Source: Ceratodon purpureus (lineage: Eukaryota; Streptophyta; Bryopsida; Pseudoditrichales; Ditrichaceae). Taken from it: a stretch of DNA of 64,000 bases. The stretch is taken from NCBI GenBank assembly GCA_014871385.1, contig CM026422.1:12011311-12075310 (forward strand), in the 5' to 3' direction. The number at the start of each line of letters is the position of its first letter. Position 1 is the stretch's first letter. The notes under the pieces are model-generated. The model had not been told where the DNA came from, made no database searches, and worked only from the letters and a program-made list of their open reading frames with translations. Below, in pieces: positions 47,245 to 59,240 of this stretch. Both the position numbers and the translations under genes were made by a program.

Positions 47245-50200
47245 CTAGACTACCTGGTTAGTGATGTTCTTTACCATTTCGTGTCTGGGCTTGTTCTGTG
47301 CAGGAGGGACGTGATCAATAAACTTGGAAGGCCTCTTCCTTGCTCTGCGAGGACGCGGCGCGGGCGCTGAGTCTTCTACGATCTGTGGAGGTTCCACGAC
47401 CTGTGCTGGCGAGCCTTTACTTGTGACTGGTAGGACCGCATATCTCCCTTTCTTGGACAAGGGTGCATTGACTCCACTGCTTGGCTCACCTGCTTATCGG
47501 AACATGTGTTAGTCAAGACAGACATCAGTGAACAATAACGTTACTTGCATGGGACTTAGACCACCTGGAAGACAACGTAGAGGGTGCCAGGTGTAGGCCG
47601 GTCTTGCCTGTTTCTACAGGGCGCTTTCCCGTAAGTTTTGCAGCGTCGGTCGCTGTCAACCCAAATGCTGCCTGTAGGCCGGCGTCTGGTCCGCGGTTCG
47701 CAGGGGGCTGCGCACTGTTTTCACCACCGGTATGGTGATCACTGCTCTCCGTATGGCGACTTCGGTTATCATTTTCGGAGATGCTCCGAGTGGGCGCCCT
47801 ACTCCCGGGAAGTCCTTCTTCGGAGTCGTTGCCGTCGTCTGCGCACATTGAGAAACACACAGGGGAGAAATGAGGTCAGCTTAGCCTGAAAGTTGAAGAG
47901 TTTAGGGATAAAACGGAATCCGACAATCACTCGGGCGTTGCAACTTCGCCCACCTGTTGGGTTTCCAGAATACATGGGAACAGCATCAGCCTCCCTGACT
48001 GCATGACTCCCGCGTCGCGCGCAGTTGCACGAAGAATATCAGTCGACAAGCATATAATAAGGCTGGTTCACGTTAATTGTGTGATTTTCTTAGTACTCAG
48101 TAGTAATCTTACCCGGTAAAGGAGACAGTCGGTTCATTGCGCTCAAATCCTCTGTCATACCCGAGGCTGATGCACATCGAGTTGTGATGATGTCGTCGTG
48201 GACTTCGTTACATGCGGTCTTCGAGACAGATTCTGCCGTTGTATCCATGGGCGGCTGTCTTACCGGCTCCCGTCCTCCCGAAGGCAACATGGCGCTGAGG
48301 AGCAGATCCAACTTCTTATTGACTGATGCCATGTCTTCTTTCTGTTGTGCCATGTCATCCTTCTGTTGCGTCATTTGGCGATCAAGACCTTCCCGCCAGA
48401 GCGAGATCCCATCTATGGACTTCTTCACGTTCGCGAGCTCACGACCTATGGAGCGGGCCACAGTATCGTTTCTTGGAGCATTGCACGCATTTGCTGTCAT
48501 GTGGCAGGGAGTACCTCTTCCCTCCTGAGCGCCCTGCGGTGGTGTTAATTGTGCACATAGGTTAAAGAAAGTGTAGCCAACCATTGTATTCCAAAAAGTA
48601 AACAGAAGGTCACTGCTCTGATGGAAGAGTCGTACCTGGCCTGACGCCTCACTTTCCTTTGAGGCCGGAGTGCTCAAGTTCACAACCTGCATTTGGCAGA
48701 TGCATTACCATGACTAGGTTACGTTAAGGTCCTTCTGAAAATCCTACTCCACAATGATCACGGATACGGACATCCACAAACCGAGGACGTGAAAGACATG
48801 TACGGGCAAGGTTGCACTTACGCTTGTCTCTTGGTCGTCCCGTCCAGAAGATGTTGTCAAGTCGCCGTCAGGGAGTGAATCTTCGCCCAAATAGTTTTCA
48901 TCCCATAGCATGTTCTCAGCATCTTCATCGATCAGAGGCTACACACGTACATTCAATAACAAAACCAATTACACTTACAGTTTTGAATCAGTCGCAAGGT
49001 GAACTTCAAGACATGTAGAACGGAGACGCTCTGTGACAAGTGACAACTCCAAGATGGTAGCCGAAGTGAAATAGGAGGATTGGGTTAATGTTTTAATCGA
49101 GAGGCTCTGATCACGCAAACATTCTGAGATGAAATAATGCCAGACTAATACAAAAAGCTTACATCCCATCCATCGTCGACCGCTGAATTATCTGCGGCGG
49201 CCTTCAGAAGTCGGAGCCGCTTCTTTTCCTTCGCAGCATTACGGGCTGCCTTCATGCGCTTACTTTCCTCTTCTGCCTCCGCGGATCTCCAATACTTTAC
49301 GAGTGCTGGAAAATACTTAGATGGGCACCATCTATGTTTCTGACCTCGCCCTGTATTCACCCAGTGTTTGCGCCATAGATACCGGGATGTTCTCACGGAA
49401 TTTTCCACATACTGAAGTACATAACCTGCCCTCAACGGGGGGTCGAACGAAAATCTCATGTCCAAGTCTTCTTTGATTGTTTTTATGTCGGAGTCCGGAT
49501 GGTCTCTGAAGTGTATGACATTCATTTGCAAAAAATTTCTCGCAGTTGCCCTGAACTGGGTGTGGACAAGATTGCGGACGTCCTTAGGTAATTCCCCCTC
49601 CTCTGTGCACGCAATTTTCATGGGCCATTCTTTAGACTTCTGGGTGAAGGCGAGTTTCCGAGCACGCTGAACCCTCCGCTGGGCAGACTTCTTGGACTCC
49701 ACGTAAGGAACGCAGTCGGTCTCCTCTGCGGTCGGATTCGACCTGACGGCACCTACGGGATGTACATTCTGATCGGTGTGCTGGGCAGGTACGAGGGAGA
49801 AGTCGGGGGCGGGGGCAGTGTCGAATGGCGAAAGCACGGAGCCACTCCGCCATACTGGCCATGGATTTCCATTGCCACTGAAATATGGTCCCTCTGGCCA
49901 ATGGAACTGTTGGTTCATAGGACCGGTTGGAACCCTTGAGTCAGAGAATTGTGTTCTCGACTGATCCCCACTTCCACTCCCTGTACTCCCACTACCGTGT
50001 CCTCCAAAAAACGCCGGCATCGGGCTTGGCATAGGGGAGCTCAAAGAGTTTGATTGGCTAGAATTCTGATGAACTGATGCAGCATCAACCCCCCCCGACC
50101 GCCGGTTACCTTCAGAAGACGCAGCCGGAGAATTATGCGATGTAGGATTACGCCCTCCCGCGGATCCGGTGTGCTCAGCCTGCATCTGGGGGTGCTGACG

Positions 50201-50353
50201 TCCGTTGAAAAGATACTGCATGGGCGACCTGGAGTCCATAACTTGCGAAACCGTTCCAGAGTACATCATTTGCGATGCCCACGGATGCATGTACGGAGGG
50301 CGCTGACTGTAAGTGGATATGACGGGCATGTGCCCGTTAGAAGTAGTCTGCAT
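47245..50353 (-). CDS. TNPA/Ptta-like (Transposase_24-type) protein of element 2
   Basis: Six minus-strand exons (50353–49163, 48938–48822, 48686–48636, 48533–48113, 47838–47545, 47489–47245) total 2,319 bases, 772 residues, with frames matching at every junction. The first ~200 residues are Ser/Gly/Pro/Gln-rich and probably disordered. Residues ~220–390 resemble the plant Ptta/En/Spm transposase domain: MKIACTEEGELPKDVRNLVH, FRATARNFLQ, SRYLWRKHWVNTG, KYFPALVKYWRS, then a Lys/Arg-rich helix. A predicted coiled coil (QMTQQKDDMAQQKEDMASVN) and a basic C-terminal patch (PRPRRARKRPSKF) follow. In En/Spm, TNPA binds the subterminal repeats and brings the ends together with TNPD; that role is inferred. 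It is transcribed away from the tnp2 gene. Confidence 0.8.
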
Positions 50354-50913
50354 TACAAAGTTTACACCGTCAGCGACTACTTCTCACTAGACCCTACGTA
50401 GCGTACAAAACGAAGCATTGCATCGGAACCTATATTCAGCTATCATGGACAGTGAGTAGGACTTTATTGGGGGATGCGTGTGATTATCACTGAACCTGTG
50501 CCGTGTTACCGGTGTGACCACAGGAATTCGATGCCATCGTTGCAGAACTAGGTCGTCCCAGACTCTCGTACTCTCCCGAAGTTGACACCGCAAAACATTC
50601 CTGGTTGTTATGCAAATATCAGGTTAGTGCTCGCAGACAGAGGACTGAAGACAAACAACCAAAAACAATATAAAGAAGACCATAAGCCTTATAATCGACG
50701 TGCGTGTCATAAAAGAAGGGCGAACAGAGCACTGCGAATGTGGTTCATGAATGGAGGGTGTATCATTATGGGTGTAATGGGACACGTCCCGGTACAGGAG
50801 ATGGGAGAACGAGGTCATGTTAAAACGTCTAAATACAACCCGATCTAACCCTCCTCGACTTCTACGTTCACCATCTTCCAGCTCCCTCCCACGTAAACGC
50901 TCTGAGGATTCTG
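50354..50913. other. Spacer upstream of the TNPA-like gene
   Basis: 560 bp between two minus-strand genes; it presumably holds the promoter of the TNPA-like gene. No exon was recognised. Confidence 0.45.
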
Positions 50914-51483
50914 TCAATCATCGTCGCTGGAAGTCTCTGCGGATTTGTCATCGTCGCTGGAAGTCTCTGCGGATTTGTCATCGTGAAGGTGTTCGTAACC
51001 CCAGTCCGGGTCCGACTCGGAGTCAGTATCAAAGAAAGGGTTCTCTCCGGTTTCCGACCTAAAACGATGGTCCCCTTGTTTCCATGCCTCAAACCCCAGA
51101 TGCCACTCCCTGCTATCCTCTGCATACACCATCCAACCGAGACACACGCATCGAACGTGGCAGAGGACCCTGAAATTATCCACTGCTGTTTGGCCATCCA
51201 TTAGGAATGGCCATATTTTATCCTTCACAATTTCCCTTGGTAGCGAGTCCAGAAACGTCTCTGCCACAACGGACGAGGGGTCGTCCCAAGACTCTGAGCT
51301 CTGTGAAGGTCGAGTCCACTGGTCGACAAAAGGGAGTACTCCGAGTCGGTGCCTCTTCAAGTACCTGTCCAAGCGAAAACACGCTAACTCGGACACGTCT
51401 AACATTGTCTGGTGTAGCCCGTCAGGGCCTTCTCTTATCCTCCTCGCAGACATGCGTGATGGATAATTCACTTGGGGATCCAT
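50914..51483 (-). CDS. F-box-like protein encoded by element 2
   Basis: A single exon of 189 residues starts MDPQVNYPSRMSARRIREG. Residues ~75–135 look like an F-box: SLPREIVKDKIWPFL, then FRVLCHVRCVCLGWMVYAED and SREWHLGFEAW. This has the LP-x-E-I-V, L-x(3)-R-x-VC-x-x-W pattern by which F-box proteins bind SKP1 in SCF ubiquitin ligases. The C-terminus is acidic and ends in a tandem repeat of DDKSAETSSD units (a 30-bp DNA repeat at about 50,920–50,977). No LRR, Kelch or other substrate-binding domain follows. A host-gene capture or a transposon-specific accessory protein are both possible. F-box assignment is by eye. Confidence 0.6.
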   Translation of the reverse strand: MDPQVNYPSRMSARRIREGPDGLHQTMLDVSELACFRLDRYLKRHRLGVLPFVDQWTRPSQSSESWDDPSSVVAETFLDSLPREIVKDKIWPFLMDGQTAVDNFRVLCHVRCVCLGWMVYAEDSREWHLGFEAWKQGDHRFRSETGENPFFDTDSESDPDWGYEHLHDDKSAETSSDDDKSAETSSDDD

Positions 51484-52567
51484 AATGCGTCTATACAATG
51501 ATGATGTAGTGGGCGCACAAGGAGTCCTTGGTCTACTCGGGTGGAATCAGCGCGATGAACAACTACTTATCTAGTTCTACTTAGGAAACTACGCCAGCTT
51601 GAATACATAGTTTTGACAGGGTTAGGAAACGGACCTGGTGCTGGAAGTGCAGGCAACACTGAGGTCGGCTGAAATCGTATATGTAAGCCGGGATGCCTCT
51701 ATGCCCCGCCTGAGGACCCAATGCGTAGCCGCCGTCGACGCCCGCCATCGAGCACTCCATTTCATCCCAACCCTAAGAGGATGCTCGAAAGTGGAATTCA
51801 GTAGCGGGAGTAGGACAAGGACGCCCACACTCTTTCCGAACAGAACGCAAGAACCATTACTGCTGCCGCTTCCTAAATCAGGAACTCTCGGTGCTTGTTG
51901 CTAATTATCATCATATAGTGGGCAGTCGTGTTGCATGGAGAGCGGAGTGTAGGTTCTGACCGTGGGGGGGGGGCAACTTCCGCATGAGAGCTTTGCGAAG
52001 TTCGCTCCGAAACAATGCCGGTCGTGAGTGAAGCCTGTGGCCATCCTCGGCGATGCCGCGTCGACAACCTCGTGGGAACCCTCCGATACCCGCCTAAACC
52101 CAGCACAGGCATTGCCGGTCCCTTTTTAGGTTTCCCGTATTGGGGTCGTGGACCAGAAGCCTTTTGCGGGTTATTCTCGGTTCGTTACTATCATTACCAC
52201 TTCCCGATGGCGTTGAAGCGACAACGCACAGGCCCTCTAAACACAGGGAGTATCGAAGGGATGACGACTCACCGAGTTCAGCAGAATGCAGTCCGTTACT
52301 TATATGCCTTAGGGATAGATCTTTATTTTTGGACGATTGTGCGGGCGAATTGTCGTTTTCCAGAAACGTCAGAGGTGAGTCCCAGTCCTTCAGTCCTTCT
52401 GTTGTACACGGTGTTATAGTTCGTGAGGAGCCCTAACTCTGAATTGCCTTTGCGAAACAATTGTGGAACTTGTCCCGTTTGGGTATCATGTCCTTTCTTT
52501 ATCTCCATATGTGAGTCGATTGTGTTCAAATTCGTTGGGCGACATCAGGCTTCGGGACGTAGGAGAG
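51484..52567. other. Central divergent spacer of element 2
   Basis: Between the leftward genes (F-box-like, TNPA-like) and the rightward genes (Cys-rich, tnp2). It likely contains promoters for both directions. A G-run (GGGGGGGGG) lies at about 51,963. The short open frames here do not look like exons. Confidence 0.45.
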
Positions 52568-53059
52568 ATGCAGTCCACGGGTTCTCCATATAGTGAAGAG
52601 TACGGGCTTCAATCAAGTCGCGTAGATAGATTCGGGGGCGAACCTAGATGGTTAGAGAGTGCTATTAGAGAATACGAGAGAGGGGTGCGCGGACCGGCCC
52701 ATGTTTGCGTGGAGAAATGCGAATGCGGAGCATGTCGCAAACTTAGGTGGCTCCAAGATCCGCGTTGTACCTGTGTGCTTGGAAAACAGTGGGGGACATA
52801 TTTTACCGTAGGTGATGCGATGAGGGGGAAGTGGTTGCGTTGTAGATGCGGGGATGTGGAGACACAAAGCCCATGTGATGAGTTCTGCAAGTGCCTGTTG
52901 TTGCTCCCCACCCAGGAGTACATCATATCGGCCCCGAACTCGCCAAGTACGAGCGCTGACGAACCTGTTGAGGACGTATGTTATGATAATTTAGGGTTTG
53001 ACTCGTTCTCTTCGGAATTCGTAGAGTCAGGGGAGGTGGAGCGTCTTGGCGTAGACTGA
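52568..53059 (+). CDS. Cysteine-rich protein of element 2, unknown function
   Basis: A single exon of 163 residues from the ATG at 52,568 (MQSTGSPYSEEYGLQSSR). Between residues ~40 and 115 it has about twelve cysteines in short spacings (HVCVEKCECGACRKL, DPRCTCVLG, LRCRCGD, SPCDEFCKCLL), suggesting a zinc-binding or redox fold. An acidic tail follows. It ends 105 bp before the tnp2 start. The tnp2 N-terminal exon also begins with a small Cys/His segment (CPCPLH), so the two may be related parts of a zinc-binding region. No family is recognised. An in-frame start further upstream at 52,463 is possible. Confidence 0.55.
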   Translation: MQSTGSPYSEEYGLQSSRVDRFGGEPRWLESAIREYERGVRGPAHVCVEKCECGACRKLRWLQDPRCTCVLGKQWGTYFTVGDAMRGKWLRCRCGDVETQSPCDEFCKCLLLLPTQEYIISAPNSPSTSADEPVEDVCYDNLGFDSFSSEFVESGEVERLGVD

Positions 53060-53164
53060 AAGTTCAGGAATTCATATGTTCAATTAGGGTTTAGGGTTTG
53101 ATTGCAGCGACTGTTTTGACGCGACAGGTGCAGAGGTCGTTCTCTGCTTACGGGAGTTGCCGCC

Positions 53165-56100
53165 ATGGAAGAGGGAATTCGGAGAAATGCACCCGGGGAA
53201 GAGCGCATACTAAACCGGGAGGCAAAGTTACTTCGCCGTGAATTGGCCTATGCGAGGCGTATGGGTTGGAGAAAATTGCCTTGCCCCTGTCCACTGCACA
53301 TGCGCGAATCAGAATTAGTTCTTGAGTCGTACCGGAGGTGCGTCAGGGAGAACGGGCGCCACCGATGGTTCTACGGCAGAACAGAGGTACGCAACGTCGT
53401 TGATCGTTGGTTTTGGGATTCGATTTGAGGTCCACTGACATGTGTAATATGCTGTCGTCACGTCGTTTGAGTTTGAAGGTTGCGGGAAATGTAGTAGTCC
53501 GACACATGGTCGCAAGCCTAGGTCACGATAGCGACTATGGCTGCACCTCCCTTTAATCGAAATGTTCTTCTCTTCGCAGGGATACGAGGACGACGACTCC
53601 GATGTTGAATGGGAGGACCACATCACGTGGTACTATGGCGCACAAGCAAGAGTGCGTCCGAATGTGCTACGACAAACGAACTTGGATCCAGGTATAGGAA
53701 TGACTGAGATGGTCGTCGAAAGTTTCGCAATTGCCGACAGGATCCGAGAGGAGGTAGCTGCGGAAACGGTTCCTGAGGGTCTCGGTCGTCCACAAGAACC
53801 ACAGGCGGGCGTACACGAAGGCGTCGAAGGGGAAGACGATCCCATTGAACATGAAAGCGTCCCCTTCGCTGCGACTGACCATGTTGAAGAGGTGTGTGGG
53901 GGCACGTCACCTGCCGTGGAGAGTCAGCATCCGGCGGGAGAAGACGATACGACCATGGGCGCAGATGTTCGAAACGGGGACAGAAATGTTCACGTCGCTG
54001 AGAGCGGTGACAGCTCGGGAGACGAAGGTGGACATGACTGGGGAGACTCCGAAGACGAAGACACGGACGCAACAGTTGCAGCTCTGGAGGAGGCAGCGAC
54101 CACGCCATTATTCCCAGGCTCCGATTATTCCAGTATGGGAACAACATATATACTTTTGAGTGGGGGGAAGCTACATGGAGTGTCGGATACGTACTTGGAT
54201 GAGCTTTTTCGCGTTTTGAGCACCACTATACTGCCTAAACCAAACACCCTGCCGAAGTCGTACAGGGAGGCCTCAGAGTACCTGCGGAAACTGGGGCACA
54301 CGTACAAATCCATTGATTCGTGTCCAAATAATTGCAGACTATATCGGAACGAGTTGAAGGATGCTCGAGTTTGCCCAGAGTGCAGGGCCCCCCGCAAAAG
54401 ACGTGCTGGACGGTCTGAAGTTCCTTTCAAGGTGACTCGGATCTTCCCAGTTACTCCAAGGCTGAAGCGGGTGTTCCGGAGTCCACTGCAGGCCGCAGCA
54501 ATGACTTGGCACGCGACTCTGGATGATCCAGACGGTGTAATGTCGCACGTCTCTCACTCAGCCCAATGGAAGTGGATCTCGCAGAGATTCCGAGAGGAGT
54601 TCGGGTACGATGATAGAAACGTGAGGATGGCCCTCGTCACTGATGGCTTTAATCCCAATTCGGACAAAAGGAGTACGTACTCCATCTGGCCCATCCTATT
54701 GATGAATTACAATATAGCCCCATGGCTAACTACGAAGAATTATTTCATTATGCTTGCGATACTAATACCAGGTCCCAAGTCTGTAACCGCCAACCACTTC
54801 GACATCTTCATGGAGCCTCTAATCGATGAACTTTTAGAGCTGTGGGAATATGGAGTGTACTGCATGGACGTGGCGCGTTACAAGGAATCTTCTCATTTCG
54901 TCTTGAAGGCGATGATCATCTGGACTATCGGGGATTTCCCCGCGTATGGCACTCTGGCCGGCTGCACTACCAATGGATTCGTCGGATGTCCCGTGTGTGG
55001 TGAGGGATTTAGGTCGAGGAGGTCCAAGGTTCTACACAAAAATGTGTTTTGTGGATGCGCTCGAAGGTTCTTGCTTCAACCAGATCATCACTTCCGTCGA
55101 GACAGCACAAACTTTGCGGAACCGGAGTATCGACTCGCACCTGATGTCGTTACCGGGCAGGAGGCTTTGCTCAGAGGGGAGGAGCGCGTCAGATGGCTGC
55201 GAGAGTACGGCAGGCCGAAGGAGAATGATCCAGTAAGACGATACGGCATCAAACGAGTAACTTCATTGTTTAGGCTCCCATACTGGAAGGTCAGTCCATC
55301 CATCCATATGCTTTGAGCCACGAACACTCACGGTGTGGCGCAACAGTTAGCCCCGTTTACTCTTAGATCCTGCATCTCTTTCACTTGGTTCAGTGTCTAT
55401 GAATGGCAGGTATTCCATTGTGGCGCTAGAGAAAGCTTTATAACGCTCAACGTTTTTGAATTACGTTCATTTGGCACTATGCATTCCCATAACGTATCTA
55501 ACCCGTTCTCCTCTGCACGTGTGCAGGAACTCCCAGTACGACACACGCTGGACGTGATGCACGTGGAGAAGAATGTCGCCGCAACACTAGCGGGCTTTTT
55601 ACTGGGGGAGGAAGACACAATCGCCGTTCGGAAGGATCTACAGGAGCAAGGGATTATGCCCGACCTACACCTTGTGCGTGAGGAGGGGACAGATAGGTAT
55701 CTTATGCCGCAGGCTCCTTATGTGCTACGTCCAGCGGAGAAGCGCCGGGTACTACAGACCATAAAGTCCACGAAGACTCCATCAGGTCATTGCGCTAATT
55801 TCCAGAAACTAGTGAACTTGGAAAAGGGGAAGTTCCAGTTCATGAAGAGTCATGACTGGCATGTCCTGCTCGAGGAAGTGTTACCTGCGGCGTTGAGGGG
55901 ATCCTTGCCCGAGGGACCTCGTTTAGCTGTTATTCGGCTTAGCCATTTCTTTAAGAAAGTCTGCGAGAAGCAAATACGAGTGAGCGAACTACCAGCCTTA
56001 CAGAACTACATAGCTGAAACATCCGCACTGTTGGAAATCCATTTCCCCCCGGCATTTTTTAATATAATGTCGCACCTCCCACTGCACCTGGTACGGGAGT

Positions 56101-57670
56101 TGTACTGGTGCGGCCCTGTCCACGCTCGGTGGATGTACAGTGTAGAAAGATACTTGGGTCATTTAAAAAGCCTTGTGAGGAACAAAGCGAGACCCGAAGG
56201 TTCCATGGCGCAGGGATATATGTATACAGAGGCGATCGGCTTCGTGACTGAGCACTTCCAGATGTACCCGGGAGTTGCTAGGATCCTATGGGACATGGAG
56301 GAGGATGAGCAGGACGCGGGGGAGGTATTGGAGGGTCAGGGGCGGAACAGATTCTGGAATGACGCGGAGTTGAAGGAGCTCCACGAACATGTCATCCGCC
56401 ATTGCGAAATAACGGATGACTTATACAGGTAACGTACTTTATGTGCTCTTGTCTCCTTTATAGGGTAGACGTCGTGCTTCTTTGTTTTTATCGCCCCTGT
56501 CAGACGGTGATTGCATCTGACCTCGTGGACTCGGATCTTATACACCATGCTGGACACAATTACTGACGTCTTAGACTAACCCTCAGAATTCAAGCACGTT
56601 TTAATTTAATGAACTGTGATGCAGTGAGTACATGCAGGAGAGGTCATCACTGCGGGGGCAGAATCCAAGAAGACTTGCACCCTTCGCAGACTGGCTTGAA
56701 GATAGAGTACGTCGCATGGGCATAGAAGGATCACGGCCCTCCCACGACCTTGTCACCATGTCTAGACTACCCTCCCCATACGTCAGACACCACAACTCTA
56801 TGTGGTCACATGGTTACCATTTCAGAACAGCCGATGAAGATGGTTCTCAGCACGTGTCATTCGACGCGGGCGTTGCTGCGATTATCACACAAGACTGTCG
56901 GTCATCAAGGGCGGATCCCCGCCCCATCCGGGTTGAGCTTCAGTACGTGGGCATAATCAAGGACATACTCAGAGTAGACTACGGTCATTTAAAGTTTAAC
57001 GTAATGAGGTGTTCTTGGATCAGACCAGACCTCGCTGGAGAGAGGACAATCAGACAAGACGAAGACGGGTTCTTTCTTGTAAAATACGGAGCTCGCCAAA
57101 CCCCGGTCGTTGAGCCATATCTCATGCCATCGCACGCCCGGCAGGTGAGCTTGCTGAAAACTTTGGATCGCTTTGAATGACTGAGTAGTTTTTTGCTGCG
57201 TCACTGGCAGTGACGAAGCAACGACCGGAGCATCTGTTCTTTATATCCTTCACACCTGGGTGACACCATCTTCTTACTAGATAACACCCCCTCGTTATTT
57301 CTGCGACTTGCAGGTCTATTTTGTCGATGATCCCTTCGACCCGGACTGGAAAGTTGTTTTATACAAGGACCCTCGATCACGACGCGTAGTTGGAGGAATT
57401 CCAGAGGCTTCTCTGAGCGCACCTGGACGCGCCATTAACGCCACGCACAGTAACTCAGCTACGAATGAAGAGGGTGGAGTGTTTGGACACCCACGGGAGC
57501 CCGTACGTGAAGCGGTCGTTGTGCACGTCATGGCGTACATAGAGACCGACGATGAAGCAGCCTACGAAGACATTGACCAATCTGAGTCAGAGTCCGATGA
57601 CGAACCAGCTCCGCTGTCCCCTGACACGGTATTGCCAGTCCCCTTCCACGACGTCATAGACGATGTCTGA
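53165..57670 (+). CDS. tnp2-family CACTA transposase (TNPD type), intact
   Basis: Five exons (53165–53386, 53580–55289, 55527–56428, 56625–57144, 57314–57670) give 1,236 residues, typical of TNPD proteins. Order: N-terminal CPCPLHMRESELVLESYRR segment, acidic linker, tnp2 domain (IDSCPNNCRLYRNELKDARV, CPECRAP, IFPVTPRLKRVFRSPLQAAA, LPYWK), DUF4218-like part (TLDVMHVEKNVAATLAG, SHLPLHLVRELYWCGPVHAR, RPEGSMAQGY) and DUF4216-like part (VELQYVGIIKDILRVDYGH, DPDWKVVLYKDPRSRR), then an acidic tail. No premature stop was found. The enzyme is expected to cut at the terminal inverted repeats in the nucleus. Two introns, after GRTE and before VYFVDD, are absent from the tnp2 gene of element 1. Confidence 0.93.
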
Positions 57671-58556
57671 CAGCAGGGAACAGTACGCTTGCGATTGACT
57701 TCGATCAAGAGCTACATCTAGGTATACAGTCTCACTTAATCTTCCCGGATACTGAAGTTTATAATTTTTCCCTCTTAAAATGTCATGGCCAATGATGATA
57801 TGACTAGAGGTAACACGGAAGTGTCCCTCTTATAATGTGCTTCGAAAACAGCCCCCTGGAGAAGCGCTTGCCCCAATCCTTGTTTTTTTTTTTGCGCACC
57901 GGGTCATATGCTTGGCATTCGCAGTATGGTTGTAAGAGCCGCGGGGTCCAGGGGATCATCTCGAATTAAACTCTCACCAGTTCTATCCACATCTGCCCCT
58001 CCCTATCTTCGTCTCTTTTTAGAACTGTACATAATATCACCTAACACCCTCTTCCCATCTAACACTTTTCTTTCAGTCTATCCCTTTATTCAAGTCCCTT
58101 TTTTCCAAATTTCCCTACGTCCTGAACTATAACTGCATTAGTGCCGCGCATTGTCGATGTGTTTTTTCTATTTTTTTTTCATTTGTTTTCTGAAATGGGT
58201 TTTGCAGTAGGGTCTCTCTCGGGTACGCTGACTAGAAGCATTATATCTGAGGCTCATGATTAAATATGTTCTCAAAATAGACGCAATAGTTATGTTTCCT
58301 TCTTACCAGCTCTAACCATGTCCACCTTTTGCCGTGGAGTGACACAGGTTCCATATAGACTTACCGACGTCAGTCTTGCCAGCAATGCCTTTAACAAGTA
58401 CTGTGCTGCACACCCTCCTTCACTCTTGTCATTGCAGACGCTAGACAGATAGTGGACAGAACAACAGGGAACCTGAAGCCGCAAACCTTGAGCACGGATC
58501 AGATCTCGGAGTTCAATCGCACGTTTGGACTTTTGCTCTAGGAGATAGAGGAACGG

Positions 58557-58876
58557 GTCAGTAAGCCTCTCATAGCAGGCGCAGTAATTTCTGCCCAGTC
58601 CATTCTCCGCTTCCAGATATCATCATTCAGATTCTAAGACCATCTTCGCCACCTGAACGTGGACAAGACATTTGGTATGGTAAGCTACGCTACATCACTT
58701 GACATTCAGTTCCTACTTCTACCAGCATGATTGATGTTACTTGATGGAACTGAGGTGCATTGCCACGCTGACATCAGTTCAGGTGTTGGACGCGACGTGA
58801 CAGGCTGCATCATGGGGGACGCGACAGTTTGGTGCATGAAGTGCGAATCGTTCAATACATCATGAAGCGGAACTGG
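58557..58876 (+). repeat. 320-bp direct repeat, copy 1
   Basis: Starts GTCAGTAAGCCTCTCATAGC and ends GAAGCGGAACTGG. Copy 2 lies 364 bp downstream with scattered substitutions. Confidence 0.92.
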
Positions 58877-58920
58877 ATAGTCTATATGACGGAACTGGAT
58901 ACATCATGAGTGATTTCACT

Positions 58921-59240
58921 GTCAGTAAGCCTCTCATACCAGGCGCACCAAGTACTGCCCAGTCCATTCTCCGCTTCCAGATATCATAATTCAGATTCTA
59001 AGTCCATCTTCAACACGTGAACGTGGACAAGACATTTGGTATGGTAAGCTACGCTACATCACTTGACATTCAGTTCCTACTTCTACCAGCATGATTGATT
59101 TTACTTGATGAAACTGAGGTGGACTGCCACGCTAACATCAATTCAGGTGATGGACGCGACGTGACAGGCTGGAGCATGAGGGACGCGACAGTTTGATGGA
59201 GGAGGTGCCAATCCTTCAAGACATGATGAAGCGGAACTGG
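58921..59240 (+). repeat. 320-bp direct repeat, copy 2
   Basis: Starts GTCAGTAAGCCTCTCATACC. A 44-bp spacer separates the copies. A further short piece, GACGCGACAGTTTGGTGGAG, recurs at about 59,281. Confidence 0.92.

Noticed and set aside
53623..54147. 174-residue minus frame inside tnp2
   Set aside because: Antisense shadow of the acidic linker of the transposase.
57908..58132. 74-residue hydrophobic frame on plus in element 2
   Set aside because: Leu/Ser/Phe-rich translation of a pyrimidine-rich stretch; no start context or homology.
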